Source: Planctomycetota bacterium | Lineage (GTDB): Bacteria; Planctomycetota; Planctomycetia; Pirellulales; PNKZ01 | DNA: 64,000 bases | Reading direction: 5' to 3' | NCBI GenBank assembly: GCA_018242585.1 | Contig: JAFEBQ010000027.1 | Span: 203,932-267,931 of the forward strand | Shown: piece after piece, positions 53,277-63,800 of the stretch | Numbering within the stretch: position 1 is the stretch's first letter | Layout: each line of letters opens with the position of its first letter | Notes under the pieces: generated by a model | What the model was told of the DNA's origin: nothing | Seen by the model: only the letters and a program-made list of their open reading frames with translations | Database searches by the model: none | Position numbers and translations under genes: made by a program

Positions 53277-54737
53277 ATGAACGAGCATTCGGCCCAGCAA
53301 CTCGAACAAGCGCTCCTGCGAGCGCGCACGCGGCGGCATTTCTTTGCCGATTGCGGCGTGGGGCTCGGCTCGCTCGCGCTGGCTTCGCTATTGAATTCCT
53401 CGGCCAATGGCGCGACCGGCGCGCCGCCGGCCACGTCACCACTGGCGGTGCGGCCGACCCATTTTCCGGCCAAGGCCAAGAACGTCATCTTCCTGTTCAT
53501 GGCCGGCGGGCCAAGCCAACTGGAACTGTTCGACGAGAAGCCCAAGCTGCGCGAACTCGACGGCCAGGTCATTCCGCCGTCGTACACCAAGAACAAGCGC
53601 TTCGCCTTCATCAAGGGAGACGCCAAGCTGCTCGGCTCGCGGCGCAAGTTCGCGCGGCACGGTCAGAGCGGCACGCTGCTCAGCGAATTGCTCCCCCACC
53701 TGGCCACCGTGGTGGACGAGATATCGGTCGTTCGTGGCATGACCACCGACGTGTTCAACCACGGGCCGGCCAAGCTGTTCGTCAACACCGGCACGTCGCG
53801 GTTCGGCTTGCCGAGCATGGGGGCCTGGGTCACTTACGGCATCGGCAGCGAGTCACAGAATCTGCCCGGCTTCGTCGTGCTACAATCGGGACCACGCGGC
53901 CCGCGCGGCGGCGCGCCGTTGTGGGGCAGTGGCTTCCTGCCGACCAGCTTCCAGGGGGTGCCGCTGATGTCGGGCCCCGAGCCGATCTTGAACATGACCA
54001 ACCCGCCGGGGGTCGACGCTAAGGACCAGGGCGAATTCTTCGTCGCGGTGGGCAAGCTGAACTCCGAACGGCTGCGCACGGTCGGCGACCCGGAGATCGC
54101 CACACGGATCGCCGCCTATGAAATGGCGTTTCGCATGCAATCGAGCGCACCGGAGCTGACCAACATCGCGGGCGAAACGGCCGACACCCTGCAGCAATAC
54201 GGTGCCGAGCCGGGCAAGCCGTCGTTCGCCAACAATTGCCTGCTGGCCCGGCGGCTGGTCGAGCGCGGCGTCCGCTTCGTCCAGCTTTATCACACCGACT
54301 GGGACCATCACGGCAACCAGGGAACCCACCTGGGCCAGCCGCTCGACGATCGTTGCCGCGAAGTCGACCAGCCCGCCGCGGCGTTGATCAAAGACCTGAA
54401 GCAGCGCGGCCTATTGGACCACACGCTGGTGATTTGGGGTGGCGAGTTCGGCCGCACACCGATGGGCGAGCCGCGCGAGCTGATCGGCCGCGACCATCAC
54501 ATTGACGCTTACACCATGTGGATGGCCGGCGGCGGGATCAAGGCGGGGCAAACCATCGGGGCAACCGACGAGTTGGGCTACTCGGTCGTCGAAGACAAAG
54601 TCCATGTTCACGACTTGCAAGCCACGATCCTGCACCTGTTGGGATTGGATCACAAGCGATTGACCTACCGGTTCCAGGGACGCGATTTCCGCTTGACTGA
54701 CGTGGCCGGCAACGTGGTGAAGAAACTTTTGGCGTGA
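53277..54737 (+). CDS. DUF1501 domain-containing protein, Tat-like leader
   Basis: 486 residues. The leader contains R19-R20-H-F-F in TRRHFFADCGVGLGSLALAS, a plausible Tat signal. The mature domain starts FPAKAKNVIFLFMAGGPSQL; further motifs are LLPHLATVVDEISVVRGM, TDVFNHGPAK, YHTDWDHHGNQ and LVIWGGEFGRTPMGEP, typical of DUF1501 and its sulfatase-like fold. It begins 3 bases after the DUF1549/1553 gene; this pairing is the standard one in planctomycetes and implies that both proteins work on the same substrate. It differs in leader and length from the solitary DUF1501 protein at 10582-11949. Confidence 0.9.
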   Translation: MNEHSAQQLEQALLRARTRRHFFADCGVGLGSLALASLLNSSANGATGAPPATSPLAVRPTHFPAKAKNVIFLFMAGGPSQLELFDEKPKLRELDGQVIPPSYTKNKRFAFIKGDAKLLGSRRKFARHGQSGTLLSELLPHLATVVDEISVVRGMTTDVFNHGPAKLFVNTGTSRFGLPSMGAWVTYGIGSESQNLPGFVVLQSGPRGPRGGAPLWGSGFLPTSFQGVPLMSGPEPILNMTNPPGVDAKDQGEFFVAVGKLNSERLRTVGDPEIATRIAAYEMAFRMQSSAPELTNIAGETADTLQQYGAEPGKPSFANNCLLARRLVERGVRFVQLYHTDWDHHGNQGTHLGQPLDDRCREVDQPAAALIKDLKQRGLLDHTLVIWGGEFGRTPMGEPRELIGRDHHIDAYTMWMAGGGIKAGQTIGATDELGYSVVEDKVHVHDLQATILHLLGLDHKRLTYRFQGRDFRLTDVAGNVVKKLLA

Positions 54738-54744
54738 GGCAATC

Positions 54745-56073
54745 ATGAGCACGTCGACTCGTCGTCGTTTTCTTGGCGCTGCGTCCGCGTTGGCCGGCGC
54801 GTGGACTTGTCGCTCGGCCTGGGCCTGGCCCGACACCACCGATTACGAGCCCCGCGCCACCTCGGGCGACGCGCGCGAGCCGCGCTGGGACGAGCAACTG
54901 ACCGTGACCGTGGGGCCGACGAAGGCCGATCTGGTGGGTGCCGATGACAAGGCGCTGCAAGCCGCCGTCGATTACGTTGCGCGCCTGGGGGGTGGCACGG
55001 TTCGCGTGCTGCCCGGCACGTATCGACTGCGCAATGCGGTTTACCTGGCTTCAAAGGTCCGACTGTTGGGAAGCGGCGCGGACAGCGTGCTCGTTAAGGA
55101 GCCGTCCACGCGCGTCAAGCTAGCCGATGATTCCGATTGGTTCGACCAGGAAATCACGCTCGCCTCCGCCGCAGGATTTCAGGTCGGCGGCGGCGTTTGT
55201 TTGACCTGCAAGAACTCGCACAATGGCGGCACGACCGTCGTTAAGCGAACTCTGGTGGCGCGCAGCGGCAATCGCTTCAAGCTCGACCGGGCGCTGCGCG
55301 ATAACTTCTGGCGCTCGGGCGAGTCGACGGTGGCCACGCTGTTTCCGCTGCTCAGTGGCGAGAACATCGCCGACGTGACGATCGAGAACATTACGCTGGA
55401 CGGCAATCGGGAGCATAACGAGAACTTCAACGGCAACTACGGCGGCTGCATTTTCCTGCAAGATTGCAATCGGATGACGATGCGCGAAGTGACCGCCCGC
55501 AACTACAACGGCGACGGCATGAGCTGGCAAATCTGTCACGACGTGTTGGTCGAGCGCTGCCACAGCCACGACAACACCGATCTGGGCTTGCACCCTGGCT
55601 CGGGCTCGCAACGCCCCGTGATTCGCAACAACAAGCTGGAACGAAACACGATCGGTATCTTCTTCTGCTGGGGCGTCAAAGGGGGGCTGGCCGAGCGCAA
55701 TACGATCGACGGCAACCGCTCGTACGGCGTCTCAATCGGCCATCACGACAACAACAACCTGGTTCGCGACAACGACATTCTCCGCTCGGGCAAGGTCGGC
55801 GTCCTGTTCCGACCCGAGCAAGGCCAGCCGTTCGCGCCGCATCGCAATCGGATCGAGAACAATCGGATTGTTGACTCGGGGGACGAACGCGGTATTGGCA
55901 TCGACGTACAGGGTGAGACCGAGGCGATTCAACTGGTGAAGAACCAGTTGCGCGAGACACGTTCCCCCGCCGAGCGGACTGGCATTCGCATTGGCGAGCA
56001 CGCCAAGCGCATCGACCTGGTCGACAATCAGGTCCAAGGATTCGCCACGCCGATTGCCGATTTGCGAGCCTAG
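54745..56073 (+). CDS. Tat-exported right-handed beta-helix protein
   Basis: 442 residues. The leader R6-R-R-F-L-G (residues 6-11) is twin-arginine. The opening DKALQAAVDYVARLGGGTVR (residues 69-88) is a pectate-lyase_3-like start. Beta-helix coils follow with many N residues on turns: DVTIENITLDGNREHNENFN, MTMREVTARNYNGDGMS, VIRNNKLERNTIGIFF, LVRDNDILRSGKVGVLF and IENNRIVDSGDERGIG (separate strands). GAGG inside the previous stop region serves as ribosome binding site. It is 7 bases after the DUF1501 gene, so it is co-translated. It may bind or lyse a polysaccharide. Confidence 0.85.
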   Translation: MSTSTRRRFLGAASALAGAWTCRSAWAWPDTTDYEPRATSGDAREPRWDEQLTVTVGPTKADLVGADDKALQAAVDYVARLGGGTVRVLPGTYRLRNAVYLASKVRLLGSGADSVLVKEPSTRVKLADDSDWFDQEITLASAAGFQVGGGVCLTCKNSHNGGTTVVKRTLVARSGNRFKLDRALRDNFWRSGESTVATLFPLLSGENIADVTIENITLDGNREHNENFNGNYGGCIFLQDCNRMTMREVTARNYNGDGMSWQICHDVLVERCHSHDNTDLGLHPGSGSQRPVIRNNKLERNTIGIFFCWGVKGGLAERNTIDGNRSYGVSIGHHDNNNLVRDNDILRSGKVGVLFRPEQGQPFAPHRNRIENNRIVDSGDERGIGIDVQGETEAIQLVKNQLRETRSPAERTGIRIGEHAKRIDLVDNQVQGFATPIADLRA

Positions 56074-56101
56074 CGGCCGCGCACGTTGTCATTTTTCTGC
56101 C

Positions 56102-56117
56102 TGGGAGCGTTACGTTG
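56102..56117 (+). promoter_or_regulatory. Ribosome binding site with TTG start
   Basis: TGGGAG at 56102-56107 lies 7 bases before TTG at 56115, which opens the signal peptide of the PVC-type cytochrome. No ATG or GTG competes in the proper place. Confidence 0.55.
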
Positions 56118-58964
56118 AGCAAACCGTTGGTTGGTGGCGTCATCGCCGGCGCGGTGATCGCCCTGTTGGCAACAACCTCTCGGGCCGCCGACGCACCCGC
56201 TCCGACCGCGCCGCGGGTCGTGGACGACCGGCTGGAAGTCATCTGCTTCGCGGCCTCGCCCGACATCGTTCATCCGGTGAGCATCGACTTCGACGCCCGC
56301 GGCCGGCTGCTCGTGATTGAAAGCCATACACACTTCCGTCCGCCCGACTATCAAGGCCCCGCGCACGACCGGATTCGCATCCTCGAGGACACCGACGGCG
56401 ACGGCCGCGCGGACAAGTTCACCACATTCTACGAAGGCTCGGACGCCACGATGGACCTGGCCACCGCCCGCGATGGCAGCGTGTACGTGGCCGCCCGCAG
56501 CGAAATCTTCCGGCTCCGCGACCTCGACGGGGACGGCGCGGCTGAGTCGAAGCAAACGATCATCAAGCTCAACACCGCGGGGAACTATCCGCACAACGGG
56601 CTGTCGGGGCTGACGTTTGACGCCGAGGGGAACCTCTGGTTCGGCATGGGTGAAAACCTGGGAGCCAGCTACGAGTTGGTGGCTGCTGACGGTTCGACGA
56701 TCAAAGATCAGGGCGAGGGAGGCAACGTGTTCCGCTGCACGGCCGCAGGGGCCAAGCTGCAGCGCGTGGCCACCGGATTCTGGAATCCATTCGGGCTGAC
56801 GATCGACGTCTTTGGTCGCGTCTGGTGCGTCGATAACGATCCCGATTCAAGCCCGCCGTGCCGGCTGTTGCACGTGATCGACGGCGGCGACTACGGCTAT
56901 CAGTTTCGCTATGGCCGCTCGGGACGCCACCCGTTTCAAAGCTGGAACGGCCAGTTGCCCGGCACGCTCCCCATGGTCTCGGGAACCGGCGAAGCCCCCT
57001 GCGAGGTGCTGAGCTACGAGTCGGACGGCCTGCCGGACGAGTATCGGGGCGACTTGCTGGTCACCTCCTGGGCCGATCATCGCGTCGAGCGCTATCGATT
57101 GCAGCCGCGCGGCGCATCATACGTGGCCGAGCGCAAGCCGTTCGTACAAGGCGGAACCGAGTTCCGCCCCGTCGGCTTGGCCACGGCGCCAGATGGTTCG
57201 CTGTACTTCAGCGATTGGGTCCGCCGTGATTACAACCTGCACCACCAAGGTGCGGTCTGGCATTTGCGACAGGTTGGCGCCAAGCCGCAGCCTCGCCCGG
57301 AGAAACTAGAAGACAGGTTGCAGAGTCATGACCGCTCAATGCGTGAGCAAGCGGCGCGAGAACTTGTCGCAACTAAAGATGGACACGAGTTGCTTGCAAC
57401 CTTGTCAAGAAAGCCTGGCCGCGATCAAAAGCAACAACTGCGAGTATTGGCAACAATCGCAGACACTTGTATTGAGCCGTGCGACGCCCTGCTTTTATTG
57501 ATGAACATCGAGACAGACGTCCCGTTCCGTGCCCATGTTGTCGAAATCGCTTTGAGGAATAAGCTTAAACTTTGGAATGCCGACTGGCTTAACGCCAAAC
57601 AGCCTGCTGCCGTGCGTTTGGCGGCAATTTCCGCAATTGCCACGCCTGAACAGCTGCTAACGCTACTTGACGATGACGATCCCTTCTTGCGTACGGCGGC
57701 GGTTCGCGAGTTGGGGCACAACCGCGAACGCTTGGCCGCGATTCGTCCCGACGACTTGAAGACACCGCGACAGCGGATCGGGCTCCTGTTGGCCCAACGC
57801 GCCGCCGGGATGAACGATCCCAAGATCGTTGCCGACTGGCTGGCCGACTCGGACGAAGCGGTTCGCTTTCTGGCGGCCAAGTGGATCGCCGATCGACAAT
57901 TGACCGAGCTGCGTCCCCAGGTCGCCAGCGCGCTGGAAGGGCCTGGCCTTTCGGTTCGCTTGTATCAAGGCCTGGCCACAGCGCTGGCCCGACTGGACGG
58001 CGAAGAGGTGAGCGACGCCAAGATGGCCGATCACTTCGTCAAGCTGCTCAACGATTCGAACCAGCCGGCCGCGCGCCGCGCCACGTTGTTGCGCCTGGTG
58101 CCGGCCACGCACAAGCAATTGTCGCTCGATCTGCTCAAGCGGCTGGCCAATCAAAGCGACGTGCCGTTGCAGTTGGAAGCAGTCCGCTCGCTGGCCGAGC
58201 ACCCCAGTGAAAAGCGCCTGGCGCTGTTGACCGAGATTCTGAACGACACGTCGCGCGACGAGCAAGTCCGGGCCGAAGCGCTCGTCGGCCTGACCTCGGC
58301 GCCGACGGCCGACGTGCCAGCGCTAGTGCAGTTCGCGCTCGGTTCGAGCAAACTACTGCGCGACGAAGCATTGCGGGCCTTAACTAGCGCGCAGCTTTCG
58401 GCCGAGCAGCAGTCCCGCTTGCAACAACTGGCCACGCAACAACCCGACAGCGCCGAACTGGTTGCCCGGGCGCTCGGCAAGTCACCCGATCAAGCGCGAC
58501 CCGACGTGCGCGACACGGCGGGCTGGTTGCTGCGGCTTGATGGACCGGCCAGCGCCGAAGCAGGGCGGCGGGCGTTCTTCAACGCGCGGCTCGCCGGTTG
58601 CAATCGCTGTCATCGAGTCGAGGGGCACGGCCAATCGGTGGGGCCCGACTTGAGCCTGATCGGCAGCACCGAGCGGCGGCACATCCTGGAATCGATCTTG
58701 CAGCCCAGTGCCATCGTCGCCCCGCACTACCAGGTTTGGCAGATGGTGCTCGACAACGGCCAGGTCGCCTCGGGCATGCTCATTCACACCAATCTCGATG
58801 AATACACCTACCTCGACGCCCAGGGCAAACAGTTCAAAGTCCGCACGACCGAAGTCTCGGACATCCAGCCGCAGCCCGAGTCGATCATGCCCGTCAAGCT
58901 GATCGACCGGTTCACCGATCAAGAGCTGCGCGACCTGCTGGCCTTCCTGACGGCACACCGTTAA
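56115..58964 (+). CDS. PVC-type heme-binding CxxCH protein (membrane-bound dehydrogenase domain, HEAT repeats)
   Basis: 949 residues with a TTG start and signal peptide ([24 protein letters not shown]). Residues about 35-390 are a sugar-dehydrogenase-like propeller: [20 protein letters not shown], then [33 protein letters not shown] and [19 protein letters not shown] (in pieces). Residues 400-800 are HEAT-like helices. A C-terminal cytochrome c domain has C829-N-R-C832-H833 in [21 protein letters not shown]. It probably passes electrons from an oxidised substrate to the heme. The base composition of 57296-57670 is lower in G+C than the rest of the gene. It is the last gene of the 50.8-59 kb unit. 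Confidence 0.87.
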   Translation: MSKPLVGGVIAGAVIALLATTSRAADAPAPTAPRVVDDRLEVICFAASPDIVHPVSIDFDARGRLLVIESHTHFRPPDYQGPAHDRIRILEDTDGDGRADKFTTFYEGSDATMDLATARDGSVYVAARSEIFRLRDLDGDGAAESKQTIIKLNTAGNYPHNGLSGLTFDAEGNLWFGMGENLGASYELVAADGSTIKDQGEGGNVFRCTAAGAKLQRVATGFWNPFGLTIDVFGRVWCVDNDPDSSPPCRLLHVIDGGDYGYQFRYGRSGRHPFQSWNGQLPGTLPMVSGTGEAPCEVLSYESDGLPDEYRGDLLVTSWADHRVERYRLQPRGASYVAERKPFVQGGTEFRPVGLATAPDGSLYFSDWVRRDYNLHHQGAVWHLRQVGAKPQPRPEKLEDRLQSHDRSMREQAARELVATKDGHELLATLSRKPGRDQKQQLRVLATIADTCIEPCDALLLLMNIETDVPFRAHVVEIALRNKLKLWNADWLNAKQPAAVRLAAISAIATPEQLLTLLDDDDPFLRTAAVRELGHNRERLAAIRPDDLKTPRQRIGLLLAQRAAGMNDPKIVADWLADSDEAVRFLAAKWIADRQLTELRPQVASALEGPGLSVRLYQGLATALARLDGEEVSDAKMADHFVKLLNDSNQPAARRATLLRLVPATHKQLSLDLLKRLANQSDVPLQLEAVRSLAEHPSEKRLALLTEILNDTSRDEQVRAEALVGLTSAPTADVPALVQFALGSSKLLRDEALRALTSAQLSAEQQSRLQQLATQQPDSAELVARALGKSPDQARPDVRDTAGWLLRLDGPASAEAGRRAFFNARLAGCNRCHRVEGHGQSVGPDLSLIGSTERRHILESILQPSAIVAPHYQVWQMVLDNGQVASGMLIHTNLDEYTYLDAQGKQFKVRTTEVSDIQPQPESIMPVKLIDRFTDQELRDLLAFLTAHR

Positions 58965-59124
58965 CAATCAGCAGCGCCACGGCCAAAAGCGTCCCGCGTC
59001 GCAAATCCTTGTGCGGCCTTATTCATCGCGTTTCATACACCTGAGATTAGTGGCCCGAATCTCGCTCGAAAGCGGGGGCCGCGGCCATGGTTCAGGGGTG
59101 GTAGGCACCGGACCCCGTAAGTCC

Positions 59125-59130
59125 TATAAT
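59125..59130 (+). promoter_or_regulatory. Candidate -10 box in the guaA leader
   Basis: A perfect TATAAT stands 9 bases before the terminator stem. At 17 bases upstream TAGGCA is a poor -35. A transcript from here would run straight into the hairpin, which would make an attenuated or very short RNA. Confidence 0.35.
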
Positions 59131-59138
59131 TCGCGATT

Positions 59139-59163
59139 CGCCCGCGACTGTCGGGCGTTTTTT
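59139..59163 (+). terminator. Intrinsic terminator (attenuator candidate) upstream of guaA
   Basis: CGCCCG (59139-59144), loop CGACTGT, CGGGCG (59152-59157), then six T (59158-59163). This is the only classical stem plus T-run found in the window. It may end transcription from the cytochrome gene or regulate guaA. Confidence 0.6.
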
Positions 59164-59274
59164 GTTTGTCGCGGCGGCCAAGGAAGTACCGCCCGAGCCG
59201 CCTATCACGCGGCTTTCGCCAACGGCCCTCGCGGCCCAGCGCGAAACGATCGCCTTCCACGGATTCTGTGGGCC

Positions 59275-60873
59275 ATGAGCACCAGCGGTAAGACCCAGAC
59301 CACTAGCAGCAAGACCCCGCCGGCCCGACGGCTGGCCGACGAAAAGATTTTGATTCTCGATTTCGGCTCGCAGTTCGCGCAACTCATCGCGCGGCGCGTG
59401 CGCGAAGATCAGGTCTACTGCGAAATTGTCCGCTACAACATCACGCCCGAGCGAATCGAAGAGTTGAAGCCCAAAGGGATCATCCTCTCGGGCGGGCCGG
59501 CCAGCGTCTATGAAGATGGCGCCCCGCGCTGCGATCCACGGATTTTCCGCCTGGGCATACCGGTGCTCGGCATCTGCTACGGCATGCAACTGGCCTGCGA
59601 CGTTCTTGGTGGCCATGTCCAGAATTTTCCCGCCCGCGAGTACGGTCGCGCCAAAATCAACGTCACCACCCCTGACGTCTTGTTCGAGGGCGTGCCGCCG
59701 ACCAGCGAAGTCTGGATGAGCCACGGCGACCAGGTGACCAAGGTCGACAGCAGCTTCAAGCCGCTGGCCGCGACGGGCACGTGCCCCATCGCCGCGGTGC
59801 GCCACGAGAGCCTGCCAGTCTACGGCCTGCAGTTTCATCCCGAGGTCACTCACACGCCGATCGGCAAGGCGCTGTTGTCGAATTTTTTGCGTCGCGTTTG
59901 CGGCTGCAGCGGTAGTTGGCAACTGGCCAACTTTGCCGAAGAGGCGGTCCGCGAGATTCGCGAGCGCGTCGGCAATCGCCGCGTCATTTGCGGGCTTTCT
60001 GGTGGCGTCGACTCGTCGGTGGTGGCGGCGCTACTGTACCGCGCCATCGGGTCGCAGTTGTCGTGCATTTTGGTCGACAACGGCCTGCTGCGTCAGGACG
60101 AAGAGACCTCGGTGATCCGCGAGTTCACCACGCACTTTGCCACCGATCTGCACGTGGTCAAGGCCGAAGATCGGTTCCTGACCGCGTTGGCCGGCGTGAC
60201 CGATCCGCAAGAGAAGCGTCGCCGCATCGGCCGCGCGTTCATCGACTGTTTCGCCGACGAAGCGGCCAAGATTTCGGGGGCTGAGTTCCTGGCCCAGGGG
60301 ACGCTGTACCCAGACGTGATCGAAAGCGGCGCGGCCAAAGACGGCCCGGCCGCCACGATCAAGCTGCACCACAACGTCGGCGGGCTGCCCGAGGATTTGA
60401 GCTTCAAGCTGATCGAGCCGCTGCGCGATTTGTTCAAGGACGAAGTCCGCCGGCTGGGCCTGCAGCTGGGACTGCCCGAGGAAATTGTCTGGCGTCATCC
60501 GTTCCCCGGGCCGGGCTTGGCGGTTCGTTGTCTGGGCGAGGTGACGCGCGAGCGGCTTGTCAAGCTGCGCCAGGCCGACGCGATTGTGGTCGAGGAGATC
60601 AAGCAGGCGGGGCTGTACCGTGAGACGCAACAAGCTTTTGCCGTGCTATTGCCTGTGCAGAGCGTCGGCGTGATGGGTGACGCGCGGACCTACGACGACA
60701 CGATTGCCGTGCGGGCCGTTTCGACCGAAGACTTCATGACCGCCGATTGGAGCCGGCTGCCGTACGACGTGCTGGCCCACATTTCGACGCGGATCATCAA
60801 CGAAGTCAAGGGCGTGAACCGCGTCGTGTACGACATCAGTTCCAAGCCCCCCGCCACGATCGAATGGGAATAG
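59275..60873 (+). CDS. guaA: GMP synthase (glutamine-hydrolysing)
   Basis: 532 residues, slightly longer than the usual 510-525 because of a Ser/Thr-rich N-terminal tail. It converts XMP to GMP with glutamine and ATP, in the cytoplasm. The class I glutamine amidotransferase domain (24-210) has C101 in GICYGMQ and the H188-P-E190 pair. The PP-loop ATP pyrophosphatase motif SGGVDSS lies at 242-248. The C-terminal dimerisation domain contains [15 protein letters not shown] and [16 protein letters not shown] (in pieces). The start at 59275 begins the tail; a codon 264 bases upstream in frame lies before the terminator and is rejected. It converges with the last gene. Confidence 0.95.
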   Translation: MSTSGKTQTTSSKTPPARRLADEKILILDFGSQFAQLIARRVREDQVYCEIVRYNITPERIEELKPKGIILSGGPASVYEDGAPRCDPRIFRLGIPVLGICYGMQLACDVLGGHVQNFPAREYGRAKINVTTPDVLFEGVPPTSEVWMSHGDQVTKVDSSFKPLAATGTCPIAAVRHESLPVYGLQFHPEVTHTPIGKALLSNFLRRVCGCSGSWQLANFAEEAVREIRERVGNRRVICGLSGGVDSSVVAALLYRAIGSQLSCILVDNGLLRQDEETSVIREFTTHFATDLHVVKAEDRFLTALAGVTDPQEKRRRIGRAFIDCFADEAAKISGAEFLAQGTLYPDVIESGAAKDGPAATIKLHHNVGGLPEDLSFKLIEPLRDLFKDEVRRLGLQLGLPEEIVWRHPFPGPGLAVRCLGEVTRERLVKLRQADAIVVEEIKQAGLYRETQQAFAVLLPVQSVGVMGDARTYDDTIAVRAVSTEDFMTADWSRLPYDVLAHISTRIINEVKGVNRVVYDISSKPPATIEWE

Positions 60874-60887
60874 GGCGCAGTGAACGC

Positions 60888-63800
60888 TCACTTCGGCTCG
60901 ACGGTGATCGCCATCACGATCGGGGCGGTCTTGTCCTTGCCTTTGACTAGCTCGATCGTCTGGATGACCGCGTCGCGCTTCGGCTGCAACTTCAAATATC
61001 GCACCTGTCGGCCGTGCAGGTCATAAGCAAACTTCGACTCGGGCACGTCGATCCGGCGAATGTAATCGGCCAGATGCACTCCGTTGACCAGCGCGTGGTC
61101 CTCGGTCGCGCCGTCGGCGTAGCGCAACCGCACGATCAGGCTCGCCTCCTTGCCGCCACCGGGATGGCCCCAGCCGCTGACGCCACCCAGAATATGAATC
61201 GCCTTGGCCGCCGTGTTGCAGGGCACTTCGACGCGCTGCGGCATGCGAGCCGACACCGAGCCGTTCGGGCTGTTCAGCATCACCACGTTCGGCACGCGGT
61301 CCCCCTGCGGGTCGATCAACTGGAAGAAGACTCCCTCGAACGTCTTCGGCCCCCAGTCGTCGAAGACCAGCCGCTCGCCCATGTTCCCTTCGCTGTAAAA
61401 CATGCCGCGGGTCGAAACGATCGTGGCCGCCTTGGCCAGCGGCAAAGGCAGGTATTGCCCGCGATCGGCCAGGAACTCGAGCAGGTCGACGATCTCGGCC
61501 TTGGTGACTTGCTTTTCGAACCCTTCAGGCATCAGCGACTTGGTCGACGCGGCCAGTTGCTCGACCTCTTCGCGCGGAATCACGTGCCGCTTCCCTTCGG
61601 CGTCGAACAGTTCCAGCGACGAGCGCGACTCGCCCGCCAACAATCCTGTAAACACGCGGCCGTCGTCCATTTGCACGCTGTAGACGCGGAAGTTTCCTTC
61701 GACACTGCGGCTTGGGTCGATGATGTGGACCAGCAGCTCGGCCTTGGGGTGTACGGCCATGCCGGTCAGGTCTGGGCCGATCTTGGCCCCTTCGCCTCGG
61801 TGCATGTGGCACTTGGCGCACTGCTTGGTAAAGACCAGCTTGCCGGCCGCGACGGTTCCTTTTTCCTTGGCCAGCGGCAGCAGCTCGTCGAGCACTTTCT
61901 GGCGATTCGGGTCGGGCAGTCCGCCGCCGCGCTTCAGCACCGATTGGGCGCGGGCTTTCACCTGCTTGTCAGGATGATTGGCCAGCGATTGCCGCTGGTC
62001 GAGCGAAAGGTCGGCCAACTGCACCTGGCCGCCTTCAATACCGGTGAGGAGCGCCCGGGTCCAGTCGGCCCGCGACAGGAGGACCCGCAGGGCCACGGTG
62101 CGCAGCGCCGGCGTAAAGACGGGGAGGTTCGCAACCAGTTTCTCGCCGACAGCGGGGGAATCGCTGCGCCCCGCGGCTTCGAGCAACCCGCTGGCCAGGG
62201 GCAACGGCGTCCGCGGCGAGATCGCGCCGAGCAACTTGGCCACCACCTCGGCGTCATCGCGCCGGAAGTCGATCAGTTGCTGAGCCGCGGCAATCCGCTG
62301 CTCGACGGGGAGCTTTTCGTCAGTGACATTGGCAGCCAGTGATGCGACCAACTCGGTCGAGCGTTCTTCGAGGGCCTTGCTACCGAGCTTGCGAGCTAAT
62401 TGGAAAAGAGTCCCACGTTTACCTTGAGGCGCGCGGTCCCACAAATGAATAAATGCTTCGTTCGCATCAGCGATTTCCGATGCGGGCCGTCCCTTCGGCC
62501 AACCGGCCGCAAGCCCATCAATAATTGCGTCGCTATTCTCTGCACGAGCGTTGAGAAGGTCAGGCAACCACTTGGCAACCACCAAATCGATATTGCGCCG
62601 CCACTCGCCTGGCCCAAGTATCGGCTGGGGAGAATCGACAAGCCGCGCGCAATGTTCGGCAACGCGACGCACAACTTCCAACGCCGCTGGTTTCAGTTTT
62701 AGCTCCGCTTCTCCTGGCTCTTCCATCAACTCAAGCAGAAATGGCAAATCATGTCGAGCAGCGACTGCTAGGACGGCATCAATCATCAAGGGATCGTTGA
62801 GTACGCTTTCATCTTGAAGGAGCCAAATTGCCAATAACGCGCCGTCATGATTTGTCCGAACCTCGGCCGCCTTCAAAGCCGCCGCCAGCCGAACTTGCGG
62901 ATCAACATCGCGAAATAGCCCTCTATGAAGAATCGTATGGCAAGTCCATTCAATACTTGGGAGCACTGAAGTCGCTGTGCGGCGAACGCTCGCGGATGGG
63001 TGTTTCAATGCCTTTTCTACCGCGATAATGTCCCTTGGAATTGGCAATCCCTTGACATTGAAGATTCCCAGCCCCTGCATGGTCCACAGCGCGTGAATCG
63101 CACCGGTGTTCAACCCGATTTCATCCACGCTTGAATCCTTGACCAACTCCAGCAACGCCGGCACGACATCATCTTCGCCCCGTTCGACCAGCAACCGTTG
63201 CGCGTGCAAGCGCCAGAGCATGTTCGGGTGCCGGAGCGCCGCGACCAACTGCTCGGGCGTGGCGCCGGCCAGCGTGAAAGCTGGTTCCTTGGCGGCCGAC
63301 TTGCAGACCAGCCGATAGATGCGGCCGTGGGTCTTGTCGCGCAGCGGGGTCTGGTACGCGTTCCCCTTGCCGGTTTCAAAGCCGATCGGCGTCGGGTTGT
63401 GCTGGACGATGTAGTTGTACCAGTCGATGAACCAGACGTTCCCGTCGGGCCCGACCTCGGCCATGATCGGCGCGGCCCATTCATCGTTGCTGGCCGCCAG
63501 ATTCCAAGCATTGCGCGCGCGGAAGTTCGTCCCGTCGGCCTTCAGCGTGAACGTCGCAATCAGGTGCCCCGTCGGCTCACAGACAAACGCCGTCCGATTC
63601 CAATACTCCTGAGGATACGTGCGGGCCGTGTAGAGGGCGTGCCCCGCGGCCGCCGTGAAGCCGCCGTGGTGGTCGACCTGGCGAACCTGGTCGGTGACCG
63701 GTTCGAAGTGGTTGTCCTCGGCAATCGACTTGAGGACACTCGGCCCCCAGCCGCGGACTTGCTCGTAGTAGCGATTGGGAATCGGCATAAAGACGCTGGG

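Larger units (their letters stand above)
58965..59274. other. Leader region of guaA
   Basis: About 310 bases with no gene other than the frame shared with guaA. It contains a structured stretch GGGGTGGTAGGCACCGGACC (59095-59114, closing CCC), a TATAAT at 59125, and an intrinsic terminator hairpin at 59139-59163. The guaA start codon follows 111 bases after the T-run. The remainder shows nothing recognisable. Confidence 0.5.

Noticed and set aside
59011-59274. 88-residue N-terminal extension of GMP synthase
   Set aside because: It would cross an intrinsic terminator and has no similarity to GuaA; 532 residues from 59275 fit the family.
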